Assembly: GCA_963422675.2 (NCBI GenBank)
Contig: CAXVYS010000014.1
Coordinates: 124,001 to 188,000, forward strand
Direction: 5' to 3'
DNA length: 64,000 nucleotides
Source of the DNA: UBA4416 sp963422675
Lineage (GTDB): Bacteria; Bacteroidota; Bacteroidia; B-17B0; Aurantibacillaceae
Shown: piece by piece, positions 35,459 to 45,441 of the stretch
Layout: each line of letters begins with the position of its first letter
Numbering within the stretch: position 1 is the stretch's first letter
Translations under genes and position numbers: made by a program
The notes under the pieces: model-generated
The model's input: the letters and a program-made list of their open reading frames with translations, nothing else
Told to the model about the DNA's origin: nothing
Database searches by the model: none

Positions 35459-36736
35459 ATGAAGATTAATATGAAAGTGATATCTGCAAAAGCTCTGTGG
35501 TTAATAATTGTTTTTTTAGGTTTAAATGGTTTAAAACTAAGAGCCGCAGATACACTAAAAGTAAGCATAAAACAGGCAGATAGCTTGTTTTTGAAGAACA
35601 ATTTTAATCTGTTAGCTGCTGCCATGAATATTGATGCACAAAAGGCACAGATCATCCAGGCAAGACTATATCCCAATCCCATATTTACTGCAGACCTGAA
35701 CGCCTATGACCCTGAGCATTCACAAGCATTTCACGTAAATAACTCCGGGCAAAAAGGGTTTCAGTTAGAACAACTGATTTTACTGGGAGGAAAACGGAAA
35801 GCCCAAATCGATCTTGCCAAAACAAATGTCAAAATATCGGAATTGGAATTTCAACAATTGGTAAGCCAATTAAAATTTCAATTACATAGCAGCCTGTATT
35901 TTTTAAGTCAGCAATACATTTTAATTAATAAGTATAATAAGCAATTAAACCTGTTAGATACTATTTTAACTGCCTATGATGTACAATCTAAAAAAGGAAA
36001 TATTGCGTTAAAGGATGTTGTAAGGTTAAAAGGCTTTTACCTGAACCTTAATAATGAAAGAGCGGAGATTCTCAAATACTATTTTGAGGAATTAGCCAAG
36101 ATACAAACGATCCTGCAAACTAACCAGGTAGTGCTACCCTTGGTTTCCAGTAAAGATTTTTCTGCATTTATAAAGCCTGTAAATCTTGATGATTTGAGTA
36201 ATACCGCTCTTCAAAACAGAACCGATTATCTCATTACGCAGCAGGATAAAATATTTGCTGAACAGTATTTTAAATACCAAAAAAGATTAGCGGTTCCTGA
36301 TATTAATTTATTTACATCTTATGATCAACGGGGTGGTGCTTTTCACAACCAGGTTAATGTGGGTATCAGCGTTCCTTTACCGGTGTGGAACAGAAACCAG
36401 GGAAATATTAAAACAGCTAATTACCAAATCAAACAAAGGGAGTATGATGCTGAAAGTTTGAAAAACAAATTAATGGCTGATGTTTCCAATTACTATTCTT
36501 TATACAACCAATCGGTTATTGAATATCAAAAAACAGACAAACTATACAATGATGATTTTGAAATATCTTTTAAAGGAATTTCAGAAAATTTCAGAAAAGG
36601 AAATGTGAGTATCCTCGAGTTTGTTGATTTCTTTGAAGCTTATAATAATGCATTAACAGAGATCTCCAGGGTAAAAGTACAATTAAACACATCCGCTGAA
36701 CAAATTAATTTAACTACCGGAAAAGAAATTTTCTAG
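35459..36736 (+). CDS. TolC-family outer-membrane efflux protein
   Basis: The 425-residue protein has a signal peptide and two OEP repeats with long amphipathic helices. It shows LFLKNNFNLLAAAMNIDAQKAQIIQARLYPNPIF in the first half and VGISVPLPVWNRNQGNIKTANYQIKQREYD in the second. This family forms the trimeric outer-membrane duct. With the adaptor and RND genes it makes a CzcCBA/CusCBA-like pump that expels ions across both membranes. It is the first gene of the operon. Confidence 0.93.
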   Translation: MKINMKVISAKALWLIIVFLGLNGLKLRAADTLKVSIKQADSLFLKNNFNLLAAAMNIDAQKAQIIQARLYPNPIFTADLNAYDPEHSQAFHVNNSGQKGFQLEQLILLGGKRKAQIDLAKTNVKISELEFQQLVSQLKFQLHSSLYFLSQQYILINKYNKQLNLLDTILTAYDVQSKKGNIALKDVVRLKGFYLNLNNERAEILKYYFEELAKIQTILQTNQVVLPLVSSKDFSAFIKPVNLDDLSNTALQNRTDYLITQQDKIFAEQYFKYQKRLAVPDINLFTSYDQRGGAFHNQVNVGISVPLPVWNRNQGNIKTANYQIKQREYDAESLKNKLMADVSNYYSLYNQSVIEYQKTDKLYNDDFEISFKGISENFRKGNVSILEFVDFFEAYNNALTEISRVKVQLNTSAEQINLTTGKEIF

Positions 36737-36803
36737 ACTTCTAAAAAAACCTCGATTAACTTAAAAACATATTCAAAATACTAATTATCTCTAATCTCTA
36801 CAT

Positions 36804-37886
36804 ATGAAATATTCAATTTTAACTATCCTGCCAGTTCTGTTTATTCTTAACTCATGTCACACTAAAGAAGAAACTTCTGAAGTTGCTACAGCCTTTAGCC
36901 TGAGCGATACGATGATGGCGAAATGTGAATTTTATACTGCCGGTTTACAGGATGTAAGAAATGAATTACGATTATTCGGAAAAATAGAACCTGATAACAA
37001 TAAACAGGCACAGGTATACTCCATTGTAGGCGGTAATGTGATGAAAATAAACGTGGAATTGGGCGATTACGTAAACAAAGGCCAGGTATTAGCTACTGTA
37101 CGAAGTGGTGAAGTAGCTGAATTTCAAAAGGAAAAATTGGATGCAAAAAGCGACGTAGCAGTTGAAGAAAAAAATCTTCAGGTTGCAAGAGATATGTACG
37201 CTGGAAAATTAGCTACTGAAAAAGATGTAGTGGCAGCAGAAAGAGAATTAGAAAAAGCAAAAGCCGAATTATCCCGTATTACTGAAATTTATGGGATCTA
37301 CAAATTACAAGGGGGCTCTGAGTTTGATATCACTGCACCTATCAGTGGCTTTATTGTTCAAAAGGATATCAATCAAAATGAGCAATTAAGAGCCGATAAT
37401 TCGAGTGTACTTTTTTCTATTGCCGAAATTAATGAAGTATGGGCAATCGCCAATGTTAATGAAAGCGATATTTCTAAAGTACAAATCAATTACGATGCCG
37501 AGGTTACAACCTTAAGTTTTCCTGATGAAAAATACCTTGGAAAAATTGATAAAATATTTAATGCCATCGATCCGGAAACAAAAGCGATGAAAGTACGTGT
37601 ACGTATTCCAAATTCATCATTAAAATTAAAACCGGAAATGAATGCTACAGTAACCGTAAGGTATCTTGAAGATAAAAAACTGATTGCTGTACCGGCCTCC
37701 TCTGTTATTTTTGATAAGAGTAAAGATTGGGTGATGGTATTTAAAGACCGTAATAATATTGAAACCCGCAGGGTATATGTATACAGCCAGGTTGGGGATG
37801 TAGCATACATTAAGAGTGGAATTAAAGAAGGGGAAAAAGTCATTTCTAAAAATGGCATTTTAGTGTATGACGCATTAAACGATTAA
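36804..37886 (+). CDS. Periplasmic adaptor (HlyD/CusB-like), lipoprotein
   Basis: The 360-residue protein has a lipobox (LNSC, Cys18). A barrel-sandwich half (VYSIVGGNVMKINVELGDYVNKGQVLATV) is followed by a helical hairpin (EKLDAKSDVAVEEKNLQVARDMY...), the second lipoyl half (FDITAPISGFIVQKDINQNEQL) and the membrane-proximal beta domain (GEKVISKNGILVYDAL). It links the RND pump to TolC. It lacks the Met/His-rich N-terminal tail of CusB, so the ion cannot be called from this protein. Confidence 0.92.
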   Translation: MKYSILTILPVLFILNSCHTKEETSEVATAFSLSDTMMAKCEFYTAGLQDVRNELRLFGKIEPDNNKQAQVYSIVGGNVMKINVELGDYVNKGQVLATVRSGEVAEFQKEKLDAKSDVAVEEKNLQVARDMYAGKLATEKDVVAAERELEKAKAELSRITEIYGIYKLQGGSEFDITAPISGFIVQKDINQNEQLRADNSSVLFSIAEINEVWAIANVNESDISKVQINYDAEVTTLSFPDEKYLGKIDKIFNAIDPETKAMKVRVRIPNSSLKLKPEMNATVTVRYLEDKKLIAVPASSVIFDKSKDWVMVFKDRNNIETRRVYVYSQVGDVAYIKSGIKEGEKVISKNGILVYDALND

Positions 37887-37955
37887 TAGTTTTTTCTCTT
37901 CCAATTATCATTTAACCTGCACTTAGTTATTATAAGTGTATAAAAAAACAGACTC

Positions 37956-40900
37956 ATGAATAAATTCATCAAAGGCATTCTTGCTTTTTCTCTAAAAAAT
38001 AAATTTTTCACTTTCTTTTGGGTAGGAATTTTAGTAGTTAGTGGAGCGATCAGCTACATTAATATTCCTATTGAAGCATTTCCTGATGTTACCAATACAC
38101 AAATTATTGTGGTAACAGAATGGAACGGAAGAAGTGCCGAAGAGATTGAGCGTTTTGTAACGACTCCTATTGAAATAGCGATGAACAGTGTGCAACGTAA
38201 AACAAATGTGCGCAGTATCACCATGTTTGGGCTATCCGTTATTAAAATTATTTTTGATGATGATGTAGATGATTTCTTTGCCAGGCAACAGGTAAACAAC
38301 CAACTTCGTACAGTACAATTACCTGAAGGTGTTGATCCCGATGTACAACCACCCTATGGACCAACAGGAGAAATTTTCCGCTATACCTTAAAAAGTAAAC
38401 AGCGTGATACGAGGGATTTGTTAACGATACAAAACTGGACAATTGACCGACAATTGAGAGCTGTACCAGGCGTAGCAGATGTAGTAGCATTTGGTGGGCA
38501 GGAAAAAACGTATGAAATTGCCATTGATCCGGTTAAATTACAGAAGTATGATTTAACACCTTTAGAATTATTTACTGCTGTTTCCAAATCCAACTTAAAT
38601 GTTGGTGGGGATGTAATTGAAAAAAACGGACAAGCTTATGTGGTGCGTGGTATTGGTTTATACAACTCGATTCAGGATATTGAAAACACAATTGTTGATA
38701 CTTATAACGGGAATCCTTTATTAGTTAAAAACGTAGCAACCGTTGTAATTAGCAGTATGCCCCGTGTAGGCCAGGTGGGTCTGGATGATAATGATGATGC
38801 CGTAGAAGGGATTGTTGTGATGCGTAAAGGTGAAAATCCAAGCGAAGTACTAAGTCGTGTAAAAGCTAAAATAGAAGAGCTTAACACCAAGGTACTACCG
38901 GCTGATGTAAAAATGGCAACATTTTACGATCGTGACAAATTAATGAGCTATTGTACCAAAACAGTAATGCACAATTTGCTGGAAGGAATTATCCTGGTAA
39001 CGGTGATTGTTTTTATTTTTATGGCCGATTGGCGTACAACCGTTATTGTATCTATTATTATTCCTCTCTCTTTATTATTTGCTTTTTTATGTTTAAAGTT
39101 AAAGGGCATGAGTGCCAATTTATTATCCTTGGGGGCGGTTGATTTTGGGATCATTATTGATGGGGCCGTCGTCATGGTAGAAGGTATTTTTGTGGCGCTC
39201 GATCATAAAGCCGCTAAAGAAGGTATGGAACGGTTTAACAAACTTGCAAAAATGAGTTTGATAAAAAAAACAGGGACAGAAATGGGTAAAGCTATTTTCT
39301 TTTCCAAATTGATCATCATCTCTGCCCTGCTTCCAATTTTTGCCTTTCAAAAAGTAGAAGGAAAAATGTTTTCGCCTTTAGCTTACACATTAGGCTTTGC
39401 GTTATTAGGCGCTCTCTTATTTACCTTAACCTTAGTGCCTGTACTCAGTTCTATTTTATTAAATAAAAATGTAAAAGAAAAACATAATTTCTTTATTGAT
39501 TTCATTAATAAAACAGTGACCAATGCCTTTAACTGGACCTTTAAAAACAAACGTCTTTCTATTATAATAGCTATCGTATGTTTTGTATTGACCGTGTTTT
39601 CTACAAGATGGTTAGGGTCTGAGTTTTTACCTCCATTAAATGAAGGAGCCCTTTGGGTGGAGGCCAAATTACCGATGAGTACATCCTTAAATGAAACGGT
39701 GAAAATGGTTACCACATTGCGGAAAGAATTAAATTCATTCCCTGAAGTAAACGGTGTGTTATCACAGGTTGGACGGAGTAATGACGGAACGGATCCCAGT
39801 GGTTTTTATTACGTGCAAATGCAGGTAAATTTAAAACCAAAAGAAGAATGGGGACGGAAAATTTCTATGGATGATCTGGTAGAAGAAATGGATAAACGCT
39901 TGAAAAATTATCAGGGAATTAATTACAACTACTCTCAACCTATTATTGATAATGTTGCAGAAGCCGTTGCCGGTATGAATGCATCCAATGCTGTAAAAAT
40001 TTATGGGGACGATTTGAATAAACTGGATGAAATTGCTAACCAGGTAATTGAACAGATCAAAAATGTAGATGGGATTAAAGACGTTGGGATTCTTAGGAAT
40101 TTAGGACAACCTGAAATAAGTGTACAACTGGATGAAGAAAAAATGGCTATTTACGGTGTGACGAAAGCAGATGCACAAGCCGTTATTGAAATGTCCATTG
40201 GCGGAAAAACAGCCTCTACCAAATACGAAGGAGAAAAGAAATTTGACATTCGTATCCGTTACAAAAAAGAATACAGAAAAAATGAGGATGATATTATGAT
40301 GCTTATGATCCCTACAATTAAAGGCACTAAAATTCCATTAAAAGAAATCGCACATATTGATAAAACTACTGGTCCGGCATTTATTTACCGTGACAATACG
40401 AAACGTTTTATTGGGGTAAAATTTTCGGTACGTGAACGTGATTTAGGAAGTACGATTGCTGAAGCTCAAAAAAATGTGGCAAAAAACATTAAACTACCGG
40501 ATGGCTACAGCATTGGATGGGCAGGTGAATTTGAGAACCAGGTAAGGGCCAGTACCCGACTGGCACAGGTAGTTCCGATTAGTTTGATCTTAATTTTTAT
40601 TCTCTTATTTATTATGTTTGGAAATGCAAAAGATGCCGGTTATGTTTTGATCAACGTTCCTTTTGCTCTTATCGGTGGAATTCTGGCTTTACATATTACA
40701 GGAATGAATTTTGGAATTTCGGCAGGTGTTGGTTTTATTGCCTTATTTGGAATATGTGTCCAGAACGGCGTTATTCTCATATCCGAGTTCCATCATCAGG
40801 CCAAGTCCGTCGTCCACCTCGGGGATGCCATTAAAAACGCCGTAAAAGCCAGAACAAGGCCTGTTGTGATGACGGCTTTAATGGCAGCCATTGGTTTATT

Positions 40901-41051
40901 ACCTGCTGCTATGAGCAGTGGTATTGGATCTGAAAGCCAAAAACCATTAGCCATTGTTATTATAGGTGGTTTAGTAACAGCAACTATATTCACCTTACTG
41001 GTATTTCCTATTATTTATTACAAAGCTTTGCATGTGAGGAATAGCAAGTAA
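37956..41051 (+). CDS. Heavy-metal efflux RND transporter (CusA/CzcA family)
   Basis: The 1031-residue protein has the 12-helix RND fold. It begins with the metal-RND start (IKGILAFSLKNKFFTFFWVGILV; INIPIEAFPDVTNTQIIV). The proton-relay segment GAVDFGIIIDGAVVMVE near residue 391 is the HME-RND signature (DFGxxxDGAVVxxE). The C-terminal part holds AGVGFIALFGICVQNGVILISE. It works in the inner membrane with the two preceding products. The ion (Zn/Co/Cd versus Cu/Ag) cannot be read with certainty. A perfect terminator follows. Confidence 0.96.
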   Translation: MNKFIKGILAFSLKNKFFTFFWVGILVVSGAISYINIPIEAFPDVTNTQIIVVTEWNGRSAEEIERFVTTPIEIAMNSVQRKTNVRSITMFGLSVIKIIFDDDVDDFFARQQVNNQLRTVQLPEGVDPDVQPPYGPTGEIFRYTLKSKQRDTRDLLTIQNWTIDRQLRAVPGVADVVAFGGQEKTYEIAIDPVKLQKYDLTPLELFTAVSKSNLNVGGDVIEKNGQAYVVRGIGLYNSIQDIENTIVDTYNGNPLLVKNVATVVISSMPRVGQVGLDDNDDAVEGIVVMRKGENPSEVLSRVKAKIEELNTKVLPADVKMATFYDRDKLMSYCTKTVMHNLLEGIILVTVIVFIFMADWRTTVIVSIIIPLSLLFAFLCLKLKGMSANLLSLGAVDFGIIIDGAVVMVEGIFVALDHKAAKEGMERFNKLAKMSLIKKTGTEMGKAIFFSKLIIISALLPIFAFQKVEGKMFSPLAYTLGFALLGALLFTLTLVPVLSSILLNKNVKEKHNFFIDFINKTVTNAFNWTFKNKRLSIIIAIVCFVLTVFSTRWLGSEFLPPLNEGALWVEAKLPMSTSLNETVKMVTTLRKELNSFPEVNGVLSQVGRSNDGTDPSGFYYVQMQVNLKPKEEWGRKISMDDLVEEMDKRLKNYQGINYNYSQPIIDNVAEAVAGMNASNAVKIYGDDLNKLDEIANQVIEQIKNVDGIKDVGILRNLGQPEISVQLDEEKMAIYGVTKADAQAVIEMSIGGKTASTKYEGEKKFDIRIRYKKEYRKNEDDIMMLMIPTIKGTKIPLKEIAHIDKTTGPAFIYRDNTKRFIGVKFSVRERDLGSTIAEAQKNVAKNIKLPDGYSIGWAGEFENQVRASTRLAQVVPISLILIFILLFIMFGNAKDAGYVLINVPFALIGGILALHITGMNFGISAGVGFIALFGICVQNGVILISEFHHQAKSVVHLGDAIKNAVKARTRPVVMTALMAAIGLLPAAMSSGIGSESQKPLAIVIIGGLVTATIFTLLVFPIIYYKALHVRNSK

Positions 41052-41071
41052 CTCATAACATCATTCTCTAT

Positions 41072-41121
41072 AAGAGGAAAGAATTTCAAATAATTTATAT
41101 TGAAATTCTTTCCTCTTTTTT
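41072..41121 (+). terminator. Strong terminator of the efflux operon
   Basis: An 18-bp perfect stem (AAGAGGAAAGAATTTCAA at 41072-41089, complement at 41100-41117) with a 10-base loop is followed by T bases. Confidence 0.92.
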
Positions 41122-41233
41122 ACTAAACTAATTTCTACTGATTCCATTAGTATAACTACCCATTAATGCCTATTTTTCAGTATCAAATTATGTTTGTTAC
41201 CAAAATGTGTTATAGATATTAAGCAGGTTATTT

Positions 41234-41812
41234 ATGAGTTTCGGAAAGGAAACATATAGTTTATTATCGGGTAACAACAACGAAGCCGTTAAGGTTCTTT
41301 ACGAAGCATATGCTAAAAAGCTATTAGCATATACTTGTAAGAATTACACGATTGATAAAGACGATGCATGGGCCATCGTTTACAAAACGATATACAAAAT
41401 AGCGGAAGTTGGCTCTGAGTATGTGTTTGAAAGCGAACAAAAGAAATCGGGTTTTATTTTTAAAACACATATTAATTTCTTAAGAAATTATTTCAGGGAT
41501 AATAAATCGTTCGAGAAAAACCATCAGGAAGTTGACCTAACGGAAAACTTCGCTGAAAAAGAACAGGAAACCTCTTCTACTCAAAACCTGCCATTAACGA
41601 TTTTACAGCAAGAGCTCGAAAAGCTGGAAGATTGGCAACGGATCTTATTACTAATGCGTGGGCAGGATATGCCCTACAGTAAAATTTCCGAATTCATTCA
41701 CAAACCCGAAAACCAATTAAAAGTTTACTATGCAAGATTAAAAAAACAATTAACGGACAACGTTAATACCGAATTACAAAAAATTAAAACGAATGAGTAT
41801 GTCACCAAATAA
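41234..41812 (+). CDS. ECF sigma-70-like factor, divergent
   Basis: The 192-residue protein has a region 2-like segment (ALYEAYAKKLLAYTCKNY-like at residues ~22-37; AWAIVYKTIYKIA; HINFLRNYFRDNKSF) and a region 4-like HTH (LEDWQRILLLMRGQDMPYSKISEFIHKPENQLKVYYARLKKQL). It is diverged from typical ECF factors but keeps the order and spacing. It overlaps the next gene by 20 bases, so the membrane SUMF1 protein is almost certainly its partner. No obvious promoter is visible upstream. Confidence 0.75.
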   Translation: MSFGKETYSLLSGNNNEAVKVLYEAYAKKLLAYTCKNYTIDKDDAWAIVYKTIYKIAEVGSEYVFESEQKKSGFIFKTHINFLRNYFRDNKSFEKNHQEVDLTENFAEKEQETSSTQNLPLTILQQELEKLEDWQRILLLMRGQDMPYSKISEFIHKPENQLKVYYARLKKQLTDNVNTELQKIKTNEYVTK

Positions 41813-44108
41813 TAAACATAACGTTTCTAAAAAAGAGCTCGATAACCTGCTGGGTCAAGCCTTTTTAAATTTAGATTTTAACAATCCTAAAAACCAAGAA
41901 CTTATGGAAACCATCTCATCTCATGTATTACCACTAAAACCTGTAAGTACAGGAGCATTTAATACATCATTCATTATAAAACTAATAAGTGTACTCGCCA
42001 TTATAACAACATTCGTACTTATTTACTTTATAGCGTTTAATCTTAAACATACAAATCAAACACTACAATCGTCTACAACTTCTGCAACTCCTGAGCAAAC
42101 ACACCTAATTACGGAAGAACAAAAAAAATCAGGCATTGTTCCATTACCAACGGATGATAAATCAATCTCTGAAAAAATAAAAGAACCCTTTATCAATTAT
42201 ACTCCAGAGCAAGCTAATACCAATACGTCTGAGTTTTCAAAAAATCAATCGCCGGGAGAATCTCCGTATACTGATCCTAAAATTATTAATCCTGAAGATA
42301 CAGCTTATGTTTTTCCGGTATTAACCCCTGAGGAAATAAAAATTACAGTTAAACAAAAGCAAAAAATGGTGGAAGACCTGGCAAAGTTTAATAAAAACAA
42401 ATATGCAGCTGTAAACCTTGGAAACAGGATCATGGGTGGTATCTTCCCTTACCAGGGCGATACCTTCATGATTGAACATTTTTATATGCAAACTACTGAG
42501 GTCAGTAATTTTGAATACAGAACGTTTCTGTTTGATCTTTTACTAAGTGGACAAAAAGAAGATTTTAGAAAAGCCAAACCTGATCAGAATGAATGGGATA
42601 AATTACCCGGAGTTAATTCTGACATTAAGAATATGGGGGCAATCTATTTCTCAGATAAAAAGTATAATCATTACCCTGTTGTAAATATCAGCCAAAAAGG
42701 TGCTGAACTCTACTGCAACTGGCTAACCCGCGCTACTAATAGCTATTTAACCCAGCATGGCAAAGAAGCAATGGATAGCCTAAGGTTACCTTATGAGCGT
42801 GAATGGGTGTACGCTGCTACAGGTGGCCATAAAACGTATCTCTATCCATGGGGCAATACAACTATGAAAAATGAAAGGGGTTCGTATTATGCTAATTTCA
42901 AAACAACCGATGGCAAAACCTCTTTTATTGAAGTGGCTGATTCTTATAACCCAAATAATTTTGGTTTATATGGCATGAGCGGAAATGTAGAGGAAATGGT
43001 GTATGACAAAAAAACAAGAACAATCATCACTAAAGGCGGTAGCTGGAATAGTGATTTTGATCACTTAAGAATTAACTACAAAAATAAAGAGAAAGCCGTA
43101 AAATCTTCTCCACTAATGGGATTCAGACCGGTATTAACCCCTTCCGCATTTCAACATTTAGGATCGTTACAGAGAGACAATAGCCTCGCAAATGATAAAG
43201 ACTTTATATTTCCTGTAATTACTGAAAAGGAAAAAAAGGCTATTTCCCAGGAGAAAGAAAAAATGATCAACACCTTGATCAAATTTGATAAAAACAACTA
43301 TTCCTTTATTCCAATGGGTTCCTGTAAATATAAAAGCGAACTGGTTTCTACACAGGCCTTTTACATGGAAACTACGGAAGTTACTAATTTAGAATACAGA
43401 ACGTTTCTATTTGATCTTTTAGTACAAGGACGTAAAGAGGAATTTATGATGGCAAAACCTGATCAAAAACAATGGATGAGGAAATTTCCTTATTCGTCTA
43501 ACGAGCCTATGGTATGGATGTATTTTTCACATACTGCTTACGATGAATATCCGGTTGTAAATATTTCAAGAAAAGGAGCGCAACTTTATTGTGACTGGTT
43601 AACCATTGAAACAAATAAAATATTAAAAGCATCCAATAAACCCTTGATGAATGATGTACGTATTCCTGACGAATATGAATGGGCTTATGCGGCAAGTAAT
43701 GGCAAAAATGAAGTAAAATATGCCAATGGCAATCCGTTTTTACGCGACAGTAAAGGCAGATATGAAATGAATTATATGTGTCTTTCAAAAGAAGAATGCA
43801 GGTATGATACAATTCTCAAATTATATCTGCCTCTTGTACAAACTCCTAAATTTATGGATGATGGGGGCTTTCACACCGTATATGGAAGGTCCTATGCACC
43901 AAATAGCTATGGCTTATATTGCATGGCAGGAAACGCAACTGAAATGGTTACTAACCATAAAACACATAAACCCGAAACAAAAGGCGGAAGCTGGTTTAGT
44001 TGTGATTACTTTTTAGAAATAAATGCGGAAGATGAATACAATGGAGAAACAAATGCTACACCTTTAATTGGTTTCAGACCGATTATCACAGCAGCCACCA
44101 TTAAATAA
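41793..44108 (+). CDS. Single-pass membrane protein with two SUMF1 (FGE-sulfatase) domains
   Basis: A cytosolic N-terminus of about 58 residues is followed by a membrane helix (residues 60-82) and a Ser/Thr/Pro linker. Two SUMF1-type domains, about residues 207-445 and 506-771, follow. Each has M-E/Q-T-T-E-V near its start (YMQTTEVSNFEYRTFLFDLL; YMETTEVTNLEYRTFLFDLL), PVVNIS, YGLYxMxGN and GGSW..GFRP. Domain 1 lacks the Cys after GGSW that activates formylglycine enzymes; domain 2 has SC there. The fold is thus probably for binding, as in GldJ/GldK. The long overlap with the sigma-like gene suggests a paired regulator. Confidence 0.85.
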   Translation: MSMSPNNKHNVSKKELDNLLGQAFLNLDFNNPKNQELMETISSHVLPLKPVSTGAFNTSFIIKLISVLAIITTFVLIYFIAFNLKHTNQTLQSSTTSATPEQTHLITEEQKKSGIVPLPTDDKSISEKIKEPFINYTPEQANTNTSEFSKNQSPGESPYTDPKIINPEDTAYVFPVLTPEEIKITVKQKQKMVEDLAKFNKNKYAAVNLGNRIMGGIFPYQGDTFMIEHFYMQTTEVSNFEYRTFLFDLLLSGQKEDFRKAKPDQNEWDKLPGVNSDIKNMGAIYFSDKKYNHYPVVNISQKGAELYCNWLTRATNSYLTQHGKEAMDSLRLPYEREWVYAATGGHKTYLYPWGNTTMKNERGSYYANFKTTDGKTSFIEVADSYNPNNFGLYGMSGNVEEMVYDKKTRTIITKGGSWNSDFDHLRINYKNKEKAVKSSPLMGFRPVLTPSAFQHLGSLQRDNSLANDKDFIFPVITEKEKKAISQEKEKMINTLIKFDKNNYSFIPMGSCKYKSELVSTQAFYMETTEVTNLEYRTFLFDLLVQGRKEEFMMAKPDQKQWMRKFPYSSNEPMVWMYFSHTAYDEYPVVNISRKGAQLYCDWLTIETNKILKASNKPLMNDVRIPDEYEWAYAASNGKNEVKYANGNPFLRDSKGRYEMNYMCLSKEECRYDTILKLYLPLVQTPKFMDDGGFHTVYGRSYAPNSYGLYCMAGNATEMVTNHKTHKPETKGGSWFSCDYFLEINAEDEYNGETNATPLIGFRPIITAATIK

Positions 44109-44110
44109 AA

Positions 44111-44147
44111 AAAAATTCCCCTGTAAGAATCGTACACTTACAGGGGG
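44111..44147 (-). terminator. Terminator between the SUMF1 gene and kdtA
   Basis: CCCCTGTAAG (44118-44127) pairs with CTTACAGGGG (44137-44146). On the minus strand a T-run follows at once, so it fits kdtA; the plus strand has T bases further along and may also be served. Confidence 0.85.
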
Positions 44148-44164
44148 ATTATACTATTTTTTAA

Positions 44165-45418
44165 TTAAAGAATGTGCTTTTCGAGGATTGTCGCAATTTT
44201 ATCTGTGGCTCCAGAATTTTTAAGAACATAATTCTTTGCCAACATCGATGCTGTTGACAATTCCTGTTGATCTACCATAAAACTGTATAATTTATTTGAC
44301 AGCTCATGTGTGTCGTTAAATACAAAGCCTGCTTTCAAATCAATGAGTTCGTAGGCTTCATTAAACTTTTTGAAATTGGGGCCAAATATAACAGGTAAGC
44401 CATACACCGTTGGTTCTAATACATTATGGATCCCATTATTAAAACCTCCACCAATAAGCGCAATTGTTCCATACTGGTATACAGAAGATAAAAACCCAAT
44501 CGCATTAACGATTAATACAGAATGGCTGTAGGTATCCAGGTTATCAGAAAACAAATGGAAAGGAACATGGTTTTTATGCAATAAGTTTTTTAGGCGATCA
44601 ATATTATTCTTGTCGATTTCATGAGGTGCAATAATTAATTTTAAAGCAGGATGTTTTTCCTTTAAACTAACATACGATTCAATTAAGTATTCCTCATCTT
44701 TTTGCCATGAACTTCCGGCAACAACCACAAAAGAATTTTTCGAAAACTGTTCAATTTCTTTAATAGATTTAGGGGAAGAACAAATCTGTAAAACCCTGTC
44801 GAACCTGGTATCTCCGGCAAGAGAGCCCGACTCCACTTTTAATAATTTAAGTAACCTTAAAGAATAAACATCCTGTGTGAAAATAGTTTCGTAGGTACGC
44901 AATGCTTTTCTGAAATTATGGCCGTACCATTTAAAAAAAGTTTGATGTTTTTTAATAACGGTAGAAATAAGAAATGCCGGAATATTTTTTCTATCCAACG
45001 CAAATAAATAATTTAACCAAAACTCATACTTCACAAATATGGCCATCTTAGGCTGAAGGATCTCCAAAAATTTAGAGGCGTTAGAAGAAGTATCTACAGG
45101 GAGATACATCACCAGATCTGCCAAGGGATAGTTTTTTTGAATTTCATATCCCGAAGGAGAAAAAAAAGTCAGTACAACTTTTTGATCAGGGAAATCGGTT
45201 TTTATTTTTTCAATTACCGGCCTACCCTGTTCAAATTCGCCCAAAGAAGCACAATGAAGCCATATGGCATTTTTAAGCCCGGATCCATTCACTGCCTGCG
45301 TTAAATTCTGTTTCCAGTTCTTGCGTCCTTTAACCCACAGTTTAGCTTTAGGATTAAAAGGCGATGCCAGTTTTAATCCTAATTGAAAAGCATATATCCC
45401 CAGGTTATAAAAAAACAT
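44165..45418 (-). CDS. kdtA: 3-deoxy-D-manno-octulosonic acid (Kdo) transferase
   Basis: The 417-residue protein is a GT30-type Kdo transferase that adds Kdo to lipid A precursors at the inner membrane. It shows an N-terminal hydrophobic segment, then VWLHCASLGEFEQGRP-like IWLHCASLGEFEQGRP, VVLTFFSPSGYEI, YLPVDTSSNASKFLEI, FVKYEFWLNYLF and the ending GGGFNNGIHNVLEPTVYGLPVIFGPNFKKFNEA. It lies 23 bases after parC and may share its transcript. Confidence 0.95.
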   Translation of the reverse strand: MFFYNLGIYAFQLGLKLASPFNPKAKLWVKGRKNWKQNLTQAVNGSGLKNAIWLHCASLGEFEQGRPVIEKIKTDFPDQKVVLTFFSPSGYEIQKNYPLADLVMYLPVDTSSNASKFLEILQPKMAIFVKYEFWLNYLFALDRKNIPAFLISTVIKKHQTFFKWYGHNFRKALRTYETIFTQDVYSLRLLKLLKVESGSLAGDTRFDRVLQICSSPKSIKEIEQFSKNSFVVVAGSSWQKDEEYLIESYVSLKEKHPALKLIIAPHEIDKNNIDRLKNLLHKNHVPFHLFSDNLDTYSHSVLIVNAIGFLSSVYQYGTIALIGGGFNNGIHNVLEPTVYGLPVIFGPNFKKFNEAYELIDLKAGFVFNDTHELSNKLYSFMVDQQELSTASMLAKNYVLKNSGATDKIATILEKHIL

Positions 45419-45441
45419 CCGTCCTTTTGATTTGATGTCTC

